This document shows positions 10,990-22,064 of a stretch of 64,000 bases of DNA, piece by piece. Made by a program: the position numbers and the translations under genes. Under the pieces are notes generated by a model, which saw only the letters and a program-made list of their open reading frames with translations, did not search any database and was not told the origin of the DNA. This stretch comes from Allium sativum (Eukaryota; Streptophyta; Magnoliopsida; Asparagales; Amaryllidaceae), in NCBI GenBank assembly GCA_030737875.1, contig CM060915.1:567656577-567720576 (forward strand). Reading direction: 5' to 3'. Position 1 is the first letter of the stretch. Each line of letters starts with the position of its first letter.

Positions 10990-11650
10990 TCCTAAGTATT
11001 TTAAATTTCGGAAAACGAATACCTTGCTACTTCGACCATTCGCAAAGCTAACTCAAGAAATGTTGAATCATTTCCACTGTGATCAGCCCCAAACACAGCC
11101 AGCATTCATTATAGCATTTCAACGAACATCTCGCGTTCAATCTACTCACCATCAGTTCAGACTCCCTATTACCATCATACCTGAACCAGCGTTGACTTCT
11201 ACAGAGGAAGCCGCACCCTTTTCTACCTCGCACCATCACAGCTCGCTCATCAGCGAGTTCGAATGGCACCCCGTCGCCTCCAGAAACCGCGACATCAAAA
11301 CCACGGGTCTGCTGACCCCTTCCATTTTTGACTACAGGAAATCGCGAGTTCCATTAATCCCATCTCGAAATGCATCGCAGCCACCAAATCCCCTAAATCG
11401 AAAACCCCTGCCAGCTGATGCCAACCTCGAGATGCCCAACTCCGACCATAGCTGCGACCCAGGTGAACCCGACTTTGATCGTCGAACTCTCCTCGTATCG
11501 CACCCCTTAATAATTCGAAATCGATTTCCCAAATCAACCACGTTGAAGCACATCGAGTGACCGCGAGTTCGACAGGTGCATAACCCCACGCGATTTCCAA
11601 TTGATCGAAGGATTCGGATCCCTGCCCAGAAGAAAGGAAATGGATATGAG
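10990..11650 (-). other. GC-richer leader island with overlapping unrecognised ORFs
   Basis: This block, just downstream of the TATA box in element sense, is far less AT-rich than the rest of the LTR. Open frames overlap on both strands: 178 codons on plus (11024-11560) and 101, 85 and 73 codons on minus (11600-11295, 11589-11332, 11269-11048). The same frames are intact in the second LTR (17672-18332), but at about 0.1% divergence that is no evidence of selection. None resembles a protein I recognise. A structural, packaging or leader function is as likely as coding. Confidence 0.4.
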
Positions 11651-11774
11651 GGCTTGAGCTTGATTTTCAGAAGTTGGAATCCGAAGTGATGAGCTCGATT
11701 TATTGAGGAATTATTAAAAGAGAGGAACGACTCTTACTTGTTTTCTGTTGAATGGAATAACAGGGATCGCGATG

Positions 11775-11784
11775 ATTTATATAA
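11775..11784 (-). promoter_or_regulatory. TATA box of LARD LTR
   Basis: Minus strand reads TTATATAAAT, about 590 bp into the LTR in element sense, directly upstream of the GC-richer leader. Second copy at 18457-18466. Confidence 0.55.
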
Positions 11785-12374
11785 GGGCGAGAGGAGACAA
11801 GAGGTACATAGGCCATTAAAATGTTGTCTTACTTTACTGCGAAGGAATGAGCAATTTCTATAGCTCGAGGAAAACTTAGGTCTGCGATGAAGATAGGTCG
11901 GCTGAAATGAAAATATAGGTTTTGAAAATAAATTGATTTTTTTTTTATTATATATATAACTAAAATATCTTGAGGCCCTTTTATTCGAAATCCCAAACCG
12001 CTATCTAGTCGCAACGACTGATGTTAACAACATTATACGATATTCTAAACTCAACGGGAGCGGTTCTAAAATTTAATTCGTTCGTATATATGGAATAACC
12101 ATATTAAATTAATATAACAGAATTAAAATTCATAAATCACTATTATCGTTGTTTATATTCAAATAGAATATGTATTGATCATCTGAACTATTACGATTCA
12201 GTTTTACCTTTGAATTAAATTATAAATCCTCGTATTTCAATAATTATCAAAATAAATCGTATTTCGATTATTTAATCGAAAATCCAATATAAAAATTCTT
12301 TTATATTATCAACACAATATTTAAAACGATATTACATATTTAAAATAAACTATTCAAAAATCTGGGTCGTTACA

Positions 12375-13490
12375 TTCTTTCCCCCTTAAAATAATTTCGT
12401 CCTCGAAATTGCTAAGGTAAGAAACATGGTACAAACTCATTACTTTTCAACATATTCACTTATGTTGAAATTCAACTCCTCATATTTCTACGAATTAATT
12501 TCAACCAAAACTTTTGGTCTTCACACATTTAATTTTGAATGATCTATGATCAGTCCATTTATATCCAATCTATGTTCTATTACCAATCCAAATTGATTTT
12601 AATCAATTTATTCACTTCGACCCATTTAATTTGTTTAAGTTAAATTTCAATTCCAGAATTCAAATCCCTGGGTTTTTCTTTTCAAATTCTTTTGAAATCC
12701 CATAAATGTATACTTATATTTATTTTCATCTCAATTCAAAACATTTGAATATTCAAATCAATTTGTTTTCTTTCAAACAAATTTCCATCAAAAACTTTTT
12801 CTAAGGTAGCAATTCATCACTTAGAAACTCGGAAATGAACACTGATGATGTTGCAATCATCATCAGAATTATTTCCCAGCCACTGAAGTGAGTTCAGTGC
12901 TTTATTATTTCTAAATCCATCTAAAATGATTTTCTTTCAAATCCTTTTAAAACAAATCTATATTATTTCAATTTACTTTGAAAAATATTTTTCAACTTCC
13001 CAGGATTAAAATTCCAAATTCTGGTTTGAATTAAATTCTAATTCATCTCATTTGTATATTTAATTCCTATACAAATTCTATTTGGTTATAAATAACCGTT
13101 CCAATTTTATAATCTCGTCTGATTATAATTATATCAATCAACACATCCATATAATATAATAATTTCAGAAATTATTCTTTCTATATCAAAATATAATTTT
13201 GGGTAAAATTATTTCATCTACCCACTTGAAAACAATATCGTGTTCAATCCTCTGTTCAAGTATTTAGAAATTCCTATCGACTTTGTGGCGTCCCACTATT
13301 CGATCAGAATTCATAAACCACTCAACAGACTAGCCAACACAATATAAAACAATTTTTTATATTAACTAACAAATACGCTCTCTCGTATATATATACACTC
13401 AACTCATTCTAGGGTACTGCTGACCCTATCTCTAATGAGCACATCCCTACCAAAGCCTAGGTATTCGCTCAACCTCGCTCTGATACCAAC
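12375..13490 (-). mobile_element. LARD interior: PPT, non-coding spacer, PBS
   Basis: At 12375-12397 the minus strand has a purine tract preceded by GGACGAAATT; at 13476-13488 it has TGGTATCAGAGCG, two bases from the LTR. The 1,116 bp between are AT-rich without any gag, pol or other recognisable frame, so the element must rely on another element for every protein. Confidence 0.92.
13476..13488 (-). other. Primer-binding site (initiator tRNA-Met) of LARD
   Basis: Minus strand TGGTATCAGAGCG, complementary to the 3' end of plant initiator tRNA-Met, two nucleotides inside the right LTR. This fixes the element orientation as minus. Confidence 0.93.
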
Positions 13491-16400
13491 TGTAACGACC
13501 CGCAAATCCGAGCTATCTGAGTTGACTACATACACCACAAGTCCAACCCAAATAACACAGAAATACGACTCATTATTAGAAAGAAGTTAGAGGATGAGAA
13601 ATAGAAAGAAAGAAATATTAGAATAGAAGAAAAACGAAGATCACAACTCACAGCGGAACGAAGAAAATATATTATATAACATAAGCTTCGAAATACAAAT
13701 CTGTTTTGTACATAAATACATACCATCATCAGAGTACACATAACATTTGATCCAGCGGAAGTAACTCTAAATAACTAACGTTGAAGCCTCCTGCTTCAAG
13801 CTCCTCCAAGTGTATCTGTAAAAGCCTGAAACACTTAACTGCCCGTACAAATTTGGGCACCCAAGAGTTTAGGGAAAACAAAACAAAATAAACTTTGGGT
13901 CAGTCATGGGACTGGTGTGAGTAAACTCCAACCACTTGTTTAACTTTCAAAACTCTTTTCGAAAGGAAAGATAATAGTAAGACCAGCCCACACATAAACA
14001 CGGACGGTTTTTACCTTACTATAACCCAAAACACTTTGATACGGAAATCCAGTGATATTATAATAATGTCTACATCAAGTAAATAACCAAATAGTAGAAC
14101 GCTTGCATCTCACGCTCCACATATATATTATAAACTCAAAAACCGCATGGCGCTTATTGGAGATTGGATTTCCAACATGACAAGGTATGGGACCACCTTC
14201 CGATGATGTATCTCTAGAGGCGAATACACCTGGGTTCAACAAGAACGTCTTGCAACCCGGCCCACACATGACCGACCACTCATTTCGCTTGAGTGTATCG
14301 AATGTATATCACCAACGGTTGGACTCAAACCACCGTTTCCCGAATGGGCAGAATCGATAGATTTAGAAACAAAAGGAATTTCTCTAGATAGGTGATTATA
14401 CACCCTAATGGGAGCGACCCACATAGCCATGCTGCCTGCCCGATTTTTGTCCTTTCCCGGTTGTTGAGGCCTGAGGCTACGCATACTTACCATTCATTGA
14501 TAGCACAATCACTTTGAATGCCACATCGTCAGATCCGTTAATCACTAGTTGAGTTTGCACAAATATTCTGGATATTATGCTAAGGGATAAATCCGTTGCA
14601 ACCATATATATCCATACAGACCAACCCATTTGATCATTGGAAATACTTTGTCAGACATTCGTCCATTTACGTTCGTTCTGGGATTGAACGAAACCGAAGG
14701 CACTATTTCTATAAATAGAAAAGCCCTTGCACTTTACTCCGTCTTCAATATATTCAGCATACTTGGTTCGCAACGCTTATGCCGATACGGAGTGGTTCAC
14801 GGATAATAATCCAACCGGTCTCTCCATATTGACAACGATGGTCAAAACTTCGATAGTCTGTGATTTAACTATCGAATAAAAACAAGTGTTCATCCAACAT
14901 ATCAAACAAATCACTGGGCCCTTTAATTAATACTTCATTAATTAAATTACTTTTCCATTTTCTTATCGAATTCTACATTTATCGATACATTGATTTAACT
15001 ATCAAATTATCTGAAAAATATTCTATCTCCTTAAATTCCCGGAAAAATTCGCCATAACCTCCCCTGTATCGGGAGCATCGGGAAATTTCAAATAGCTTCC
15101 CGGTATCTTCCTCCATCAAAAAGAAAAAGGAAAAGCCAAGCGGCTTGCCGATACGGCGCATAAAACCCATATATGAATTTAAACATGTACCTTTTGTCGA
15201 GCACATAAATTTAAATCTTCATATGCTTCATAACAAACCTGCTTACACATGTTCACCTGTTTCAATTCAATTCAACTCAATCCATTCGTTTGAATTCAAA
15301 TTTGAATCGTTTGAATTCGGTTTCGCTTTATTAGCCTTTTTGCCTATTTCACTTCTTTGTTGAACATAACATGTTCAAATAAAATATTTAACTCGTTCAT
15401 AACCAAATTGAATTTCAATTTCAATTCTAGTTCTCTTTTCTATTTCGAATATAAATTCTCAAATCGAGTTCACTTATTTAAAGCTCAATATTCATTCGAA
15501 ATCTTATTAACTAATTTCTATTCGAATTAGTTAACTCTATTCAATAAATCAAAAATCTGATTTCTGTTTCAAAAATCAACTCATTTCTCCACTGGAGTTC
15601 ACATATATTTTATAACTCAAATCTGGATTTTTCTAAATAGAAATTTCAATTTTTATTTGCTTAAAATCCTTTAATTTAATTAAATAAACCGTTATGGTTT
15701 TATAATGGTTCTGGCGCTGTTTTTCTGAAAATTCGATTTTGACATAACTCGAAATCTATACGACGAAATCCAGATTTTTCTCCTTCATTAGAAAACTATT
15801 ATCAAACCGGTCCTGACGTTTCTTGTTTCAAAGAATTTCGACTTCAATTGAGTTCTGTATACTCAATTGAAGTTCGAATCGCCAATTTTCGAACTGCAGC
15901 GCTACGGCGAGTTCGTTTTAATTATATTTAAAAATATATATATAAAAACTTTTTAAACTTCTTAAAATGAATTCAACTTATTTTAATTCTATTTGAATTC
16001 CTTGATTCAAATTCCAATCTTACTTTTGAATTCTATATTTCAAAACCCAATTCCTTTTCTATTTGATATTCAAATTCAATATCTGAATTTCCATTTGAAT
16101 TCCCTATATTCAAATTCGATACTTGAATTCATTTGAATTCTTTTATTCAAACTCCATATTTAAATTCCATTGGAACTTCTATATTCCAATTTCTATATTT
16201 GAATTCTATTGGAATTCAAATATTCAAATTCCCTTTTAAATTCTATATTCAAAATTCCATAGTTTAAAACCCATTTGAATTTCATATTCAAATCCCATAG
16301 ATTAAATCCTATTTGAAATTCTATTTCCAATTCTACTTTGAAAATCCTATTTCAAAGTTTATTTCAAATTCTATTTTGAAATCTCATATTCAAATATCTA

Positions 16401-19056
16401 TTTGAATTTCTTTATTCAAATTCCATGTTCAAAATTCAATACTCGAATTTCTATTTCAAATCTCTATTCAAATTTCTTATTTGAATTCCAATTCAAATCT
16501 TTATTCCAATTTCACATTTCAAATCCTATTCAATTCTTCTTTGAAATTCTATATTTCAAATTTTATTTTGAAATTCTACATTCAAATCTCTATTTTGAAT
16601 TTCTTTATTCGAATTCCTTTGAATTCAAATTTTATTTTAATTCCTTGAATTCAAATTCCATTTTTCCATTCTAATTTCGTCTATTCAAATTCTATTTGAA
16701 CTTCAATTTGAATTTCTAATATTCAATCCCCTTTTAAAATTCAAACATTTAAACTCCTTTTAAAAATTCAAATATTATACTCAACTTTCATTTGAGTTAT
16801 ATATTTAAAAATTTCATTTCACATTCTATTTTGAAATTTCATTTCAAAATCCCAATTTCACGCTTGTATTTCTATTTCTGAATTATCAAATGATAATTCT
16901 TTCACTTCACTTATAACTTCGTTATAAAGAACTATTTCTTAAACTTCGTTTAAAAAGAAACTACTTGTTTTATTTTTCAAAAACAAGTTTATATTTTTAT
17001 TCCATTTAAAATTCAAATTCTATTTAAAAATAGAATTTTTCCTTTTTAAATTTCAAATATCCTTTTAATTGGCCCAGTGATATTTAAACACACAAAGCAA
17101 CGAATTATTTATTTTTCTAACACGTCATATATAACAATATATATGCAAACAAATAAACAAACAGATAATATATTTTTGAGGAATCCAGTTGGATTCCTCC
17201 AACCTGTTTTCCTGCATCCACAGATGTTAGCACATAAATAATACCCATTCTGCTTCGTGGCAGAATATCGCGGTATAGAAGGTCATCCACTAATCATAGC
17301 GTGGGGCGTATAGGGTAATCATCCGCTATGAAACTGCGGGCATCCGCTAATGAGACTGCGGGAATCCAACCAATCAATCAACCCAATATATATATATAGC
17401 CTAAATAACTAATATATATAAAACAACCATAAAACATTCACACAAGCAACAGACAATTATTTTTAACGAAATAAAAATAATTTTAAAGGTGAGTGAGATT
17501 TACTCACCAGATTTCTATTTTCTGAATATCCAGCTTAATCCCATACCGCGTAGCTACAAACCTACTCGTCTCGTCTCGCATGAATTTACCAAGCCCCTAC
17601 GATTATTTATTTAATTTAACGATCAATGATTATTGATTTAACTTTGCTACTAACGATGAATAAATAATTTATCCTAAGTATTTTAAATTTCGGAAAACGA
17701 ATACCTTGCTACTTCGACCATTCGCAAAGCTAACTCAAGAAATGTTGAATCATTTCCACTGTGATCAGCCCCAAACACAGCCAGCATTCATTATAGCATT
17801 TCAACGAACATCTCGCGTTCAATCTACTCACCATCAGTTCAGACTCCCTATTACCATCATACCTGAACCAGCGTTGACTTCTACAGAGGAAGCCGCACCC
17901 TTTTCTACCTCGCACCATCACAGCTCGCTCATCAGCGAGTTCGAATGGCACCCCGTCGCCTCCAGAAACCGCGACATCAAAACCACGGGTCTGCTGACCC
18001 CTTCCATTTTTGACTACAGGAAATCGCGAGTTCCATTAATCCCATCTCGAAATGCATCGCAGCCACCAAATCCCCTAAATCGAAAGCCCCTGCCAGCTGA
18101 TGCCAACCTCGAGATGCCCAACTCCGACCATAGCTGCGACCCAGGTGAACCCGACTTTGATCGTCGAACTCTCCTCGTATCGCACCCCTTAATAATTCGA
18201 AATCGATTTCCCAAATCAACCACGTTGAAGCACATCGAGTGACCGCGAGTTCGACAGGTGCATAACCCCACGCGATTTCCAATTGATCGAAGGATTCGGA
18301 TCCCTGCCCAGAAGAAAGGAAATGGATATGAGGGCTTGAGCTTGATTTTCAGAAGTTGGAATCCGAAGTGATGAGCTCGATTTATTGAGGAATTATTAAA
18401 AGAGAGGAACGACTCTTACTTGTTTTCTGTTGAATGGAATAACAGGGATCGCGATGATTTATATAAGGGCGAGAGGAGACAAGAGGTACATAGGCCATTA
18501 AAATGTTGTCTTACTTTACTGCGAAGGAATGAGCAATTTCTATAGCTCGAGGAAAACTTAGGTCTGCGATGAAGATAGGTCGGCTGAAATGAAAATATAG
18601 GTTTTGAAAATAAATTGATTTTTTTTTTATTATATATATAACTAAAATATCTTGAGGCCCTTTTATTCGAAATCCCAAACCGCTATCTAGTCGCAACGAC
18701 TGATGTTAACAACATTATACGATATTCTAAACTCAACGGGAGCGGTTCTAAAATTTAATTCGTTCGTATATATGGAATAACCATATTAAATTAATATAAC
18801 AGAATTAAAATTCATAAATCACTATTATCGTTGTTTATATTCAAATAGAATATGTATTGATCATCTGAACTATTACGATTCAGTTTTACCTTTGAATTAA
18901 ATTATAAATCCTCGTATTTCAATAATTATCAAAATAAATCGTATTTCGATTATTTAATCGAAAATCCAATATAAAAATTCTTTTATATTATCAACACAAT
19001 ATTTAAAACGATATTACATATTTAAAATAAACTATTCAAAAATCTGGGTCGTTACA
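13491..19056 (-). mobile_element. LARD 5' LTR (minus-strand sense)
   Basis: Same length as 6809-12374. Visible substitutions are few, for example near 13893, 14837, 15470, 17323, 17668 and 18085. All sub-features of the left copy recur at +6,682. Confidence 0.95.
17672..18332 (-). other. Second copy of LARD leader island with ORFs
   Basis: Duplicate of 10990-11650. The 178-codon plus-strand frame is at 17706-18242 and the 101-codon minus-strand frame at 18282-17977, where one Val codon becomes Ala. No recognised function. Confidence 0.4.
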
Positions 19057-20845
19057 TTATGCAAGTCTAACATGTTATGCATGTTTGTTGTGATAAGCAA
19101 GTTCATCATGTATGTTGTGCCAAGTTCCCTCTTCCTATCCTTTATGCGTTATTACGAATATGTAAGCGATAGAATGACGTTGGGGGTTTGGGTGAAACTT
19201 AAAATACATGAAAATATAAGATTGGGAATTTACCTATTAAGTTAGGTCTACCCCTTGGGAATTTACCTATTAAGTTAGGTCTACCCAAGTATTTGTTAAA
19301 CTTGTAATGATGGTTTGAAAATAAAGTGAACATGACACTTAGAAAACATAAGTGTGGCCAACTCGAGGTTGGGTTGAGTTTGTAGCGTAATCCTACCCGG
19401 AACCGACCGGCTTAACTAGTGGCTACAAACAATAGGACCCAATGTGAGAAGTTGGTCATGTGGTGCCAAAACCCGAGGTTAGACTAAGTTGTGGTGTAAA
19501 CCTACCCGGACCCGCCCGGCCTAACTAGTAACCACAGCAAAGGTCTAATGTGAGAGGTTAAGGTGCATTAAGTTAATTAATGCCTCATGATTAGGGTTAA
19601 GTCAGGGTCCACTAATACTTAACCAATTTGGGGATTCGAGGGATTGAAATGGAGTTAAGTGTGAACTGTAAGTTACACTTAACCAATTTAATCCATTTGG
19701 GAGTTCGAGGGATTAGAATGGGGTTAAGTTACACTTAACCAATTTAATCCATGATTAGTGAAGGGTTAAATTGCACTTAACCCTCTTCGGAAACCCTAGC
19801 AACGTGGTCTGTTCTAACAGTAATCCCAGTTTGGTATCATTCACAACCCTAGAAGCTAGGCTAGGGCGGGGCACGATTACTGGACGGATGTAAGCGACCA
19901 AAGGACGATGGCTGAGTGGTACAGCGGTGCGGGTCCAGGCGGGCTACGGACGTGCACGTAGTCCGGTGTTGGACAAACTCGAGGCACGGGTACCAGTAGG
20001 TTAGGGCTGTGCATTATTGCTTAAGTGTCCGGGGTTGACACCCGAGGGCTTGATACACCCAAAGGTAGACCCAGCACAGACTAACTACAACCATATGTGG
20101 GCCATATGGACACCAACACTTGACGTGTTAGGTTTATAGGGAGCCGATCGACTAGACCGTTGGGCTGGACCTTATATTAAGGTCACTTCATGTTATTGGG
20201 ATAAAAGCTTGGGCCAAGGGATCAATACCTGTTATGTTGGTTTGCTAGTACACCGTGGTGCAAAACTTAACTTTGTTTATGCGATGACACCTCTATCTAT
20301 TTTGTAGTTACTTTATCATGCCAGTATGTTGTTATCTATGATCATCTCAGTTTCCATCATGATGTTAACTTTATTAGTTTATAGACTGATCGTAGCAGGG
20401 CTTACTCAGTCTTTTTGACTGACCTGTTTTCTTTCGCCTCTTTTCTACCGTTCCCGCCCCCCAGGTTCTCAGGGAGGGAATACTGGAGCCTAGCTTGGAT
20501 TTTAGCTGCTTCCTTGGATAGCTCAAGTATGCTTTGGACTTGAGCCGCTATGGTTTATCACTCTTATTTGGGGATAGTACTTATGTATTTCAGTTTATCA
20601 GATGATGTATTTATCTAGACTTGTAATTTTGGGAAATTGACATTTTGATGTACCAGACTTGTGTTTTGAAATGGTTTAAAAATCTTCCGCTGTTTTATCT
20701 ACTTACTCTGTCTATTTACATATATATATATATATGCCATGTCCTGCCTTGCTATATCATTATGCATGTTTACCTTGTTTTAAAAACGCCCCACCAAAGT
20801 CGGAGTTGCTTGCAAGAGCCACCCTGGCGGAGGTGGGGTGTTACA
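19057..20845 (+). mobile_element. 5' LTR of outer gypsy element, part 2
   Basis: Starts with the right LARD target duplication TTATG (19057-19061), continues the sequence seen uninterrupted at 26375-28158, and ends GGGGTGTTACA. It includes a 34-bp direct repeat around 19229-19290 and a TA-rich microsatellite near 20720. Confidence 0.93.
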
Positions 20846-20847
20846 TT

Positions 20848-20859
20848 TGGTATCAGAGC
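20848..20859 (+). other. Primer-binding site of outer gypsy element
   Basis: TGGTATCAGAGC, complementary to initiator tRNA-Met, two bases after the 5' LTR. Confidence 0.95.
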
Positions 20860-21036
20860 ATATGGTTTACGAGAAGGGATAAAAAGGTTTTTAAAACTCT
20901 TTGAAAAACTATTTTCAAAACCAAGTATAAAGTATTTTCCAAAGAAAAGTCTAGTTATTTTTAAAGGCTATTCCCCAAAAGCCATTAGCACTATCCTTTG
21001 ACCCCTCGTTTGAACTCTTCTCTCTTCGTTTCCAGC

Positions 21037-22047
21037 ATGTCTGATAATCTCATCTTGCCCGAAGGGGTAACAATACCCGATTGGTTTCGTCGGTACTTGG
21101 AAGTCACGGCACCGGTCCCGGGTGTCTCTAGTGTTGTCTTTCCAGTCAAGGCCGCTGTTCCTCCTCCTCCTCCGGTAGCTGATGTTCCTCTTCTCCCTCA
21201 GTCTCCACAAGCGGATTTTGCGGAAGCTTGTAAGAACTTTAAGATGATGGGTGGCAAGAATTTTAGTGGAACAGAGACTTTTGTAGAGGCAAGGAATTGG
21301 TTGAAAGAGACCGAAGATCTTTTAGCCACCTTTGATATAGGTGACCGCAGGAAGGTTTTATTGGCAGTATGGTTGCTAAAGGAAGAAGCTGCACGTTGGT
21401 GGGTAGTCACCACCGCTACTAGGCCAATTGAGACTTGGGATGACTTTAGAGGAAGGTTTGGACTAAGGTTCTTATCACTGAAGCAAGGGGACATGACTAT
21501 TAGGGAATACATAGATAAGTTTAATCAACTGGCTCGTGTCGATATAGACTTGGTTAATACAGCTCAGAAGAAGGCCCTACACTTTGCTCTAGGATTAAAC
21601 GAGCCATTACATGGTTTGGCCATGTCTCATATACCCTTGGGGGCGACTTTCGAGAATTTGGTGAATATGGCCCTACTTCAAGAAGAAGATAACAATGACA
21701 AGAAAGAGGTCAAGGCGAATGAGTCTCAAGGCAAGAGAGTAAATTCCGGGAAACGGGGCAAGAATAACAACAACCGCAAGGACAAGCCAAGAGGGAATAG
21801 GAAATGCAACTTCTGTGGTAAAGTTGGACATATAGCCAGGGAATGTAGGAAGAAGAAGAGAAAGCGGGGCGAATGCTTTCATTGTGGTGAGTTTGGACAT
21901 CTCAACAAGGATTGCCCGAAGAAACAAGGGCAAGGTCAGACTCAGTGTGCAGGACTATCTGGAGGGCGAGTTCATCCCCTCAACACCGTTCTTCCAGCTC
22001 ATGATAGAGGTGGCATTTCTGTTGAAAATCTGGTTTACATTTTCTGA
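21037..22047 (+). CDS. gag: Gag polyprotein of outer gypsy element (intact, double zinc knuckle)
   Basis: This encodes the structural protein that forms the virus-like particle and binds element RNA. The frame is open from 20998; the start beginning MSDNLILPEG at 21037 gives 336 residues and is preferred because the 13 upstream residues look like leader. An N-terminal proline-rich stretch is followed by a retrotransposon gag core (about residues 80-210, with WLKETEDLLATF, WLLKEEAARWW and LRFLSLKQGDMTIREY) and a basic linker. Two CX2CX4HX4C knuckles follow, at residues 257-270 and 280-293. After the knuckles the frame runs out of phase with protease and stops at 22047, so the C-terminus is probably a frameshifted tail. 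It is the only long intact gene of this element. Gag assignment is firm. Confidence 0.9.
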   Translation: MSDNLILPEGVTIPDWFRRYLEVTAPVPGVSSVVFPVKAAVPPPPPVADVPLLPQSPQADFAEACKNFKMMGGKNFSGTETFVEARNWLKETEDLLATFDIGDRRKVLLAVWLLKEEAARWWVVTTATRPIETWDDFRGRFGLRFLSLKQGDMTIREYIDKFNQLARVDIDLVNTAQKKALHFALGLNEPLHGLAMSHIPLGATFENLVNMALLQEEDNNDKKEVKANESQGKRVNSGKRGKNNNNRKDKPRGNRKCNFCGKVGHIARECRKKKRKRGECFHCGEFGHLNKDCPKKQGQGQTQCAGLSGGRVHPLNTVLPAHDRGGISVENLVYIF

Positions 22048-22064
22048 TTTTCCCTGTTTGAACT

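Larger units (their letters stand above)
6809..12374 (-). mobile_element. LARD 3' LTR (minus-strand sense)
   Basis: Begins TGTAACGACCCG and ends GGGTCGTTACA. In element sense: U3 12374 to about 11790, TATA 11784-11775, a GC-richer leader 11650-10990, a predicted intron 10825-10530, TTCAAATTC-rich low complexity 10400-9280, block Y 9260-9030, block X 8520-8330, and a long tail. It matches 13491-19056 almost perfectly at an offset of 6,682. Confidence 0.95.
6809..19056 (-). mobile_element. LARD-type non-autonomous LTR retrotransposon with 5.57-kb LTRs
   Basis: Two near-identical 5,566-bp LTRs (6809-12374 and 13491-19056) flank a 1,116-bp interior. Orientation is minus: the PBS complement lies at 13476-13488 beside the right LTR and the PPT at 12375-12397 beside the left LTR. 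Target duplication is TTATG. No gag or pol is present anywhere. By eye about six substitutions separate the LTRs, so insertion is very recent. Published LARDs have long LTRs but usually a larger interior; here LTRs make up about 91% of the element. A TATA box near 11780 places about 4.9 kb of each LTR in R/U5. Confidence 0.95.

Noticed and set aside
6809..19056. Two 5.6-kb copies read as a segmental or assembly tandem duplication
   Set aside because: PBS, PPT, TTATG duplication and an empty site in the sister LTR show a retrotransposon with long LTRs.
20848..20859. tRNA gene fragment
   Set aside because: Only the 12-base primer-site complement of initiator tRNA-Met is present, beside an LTR.
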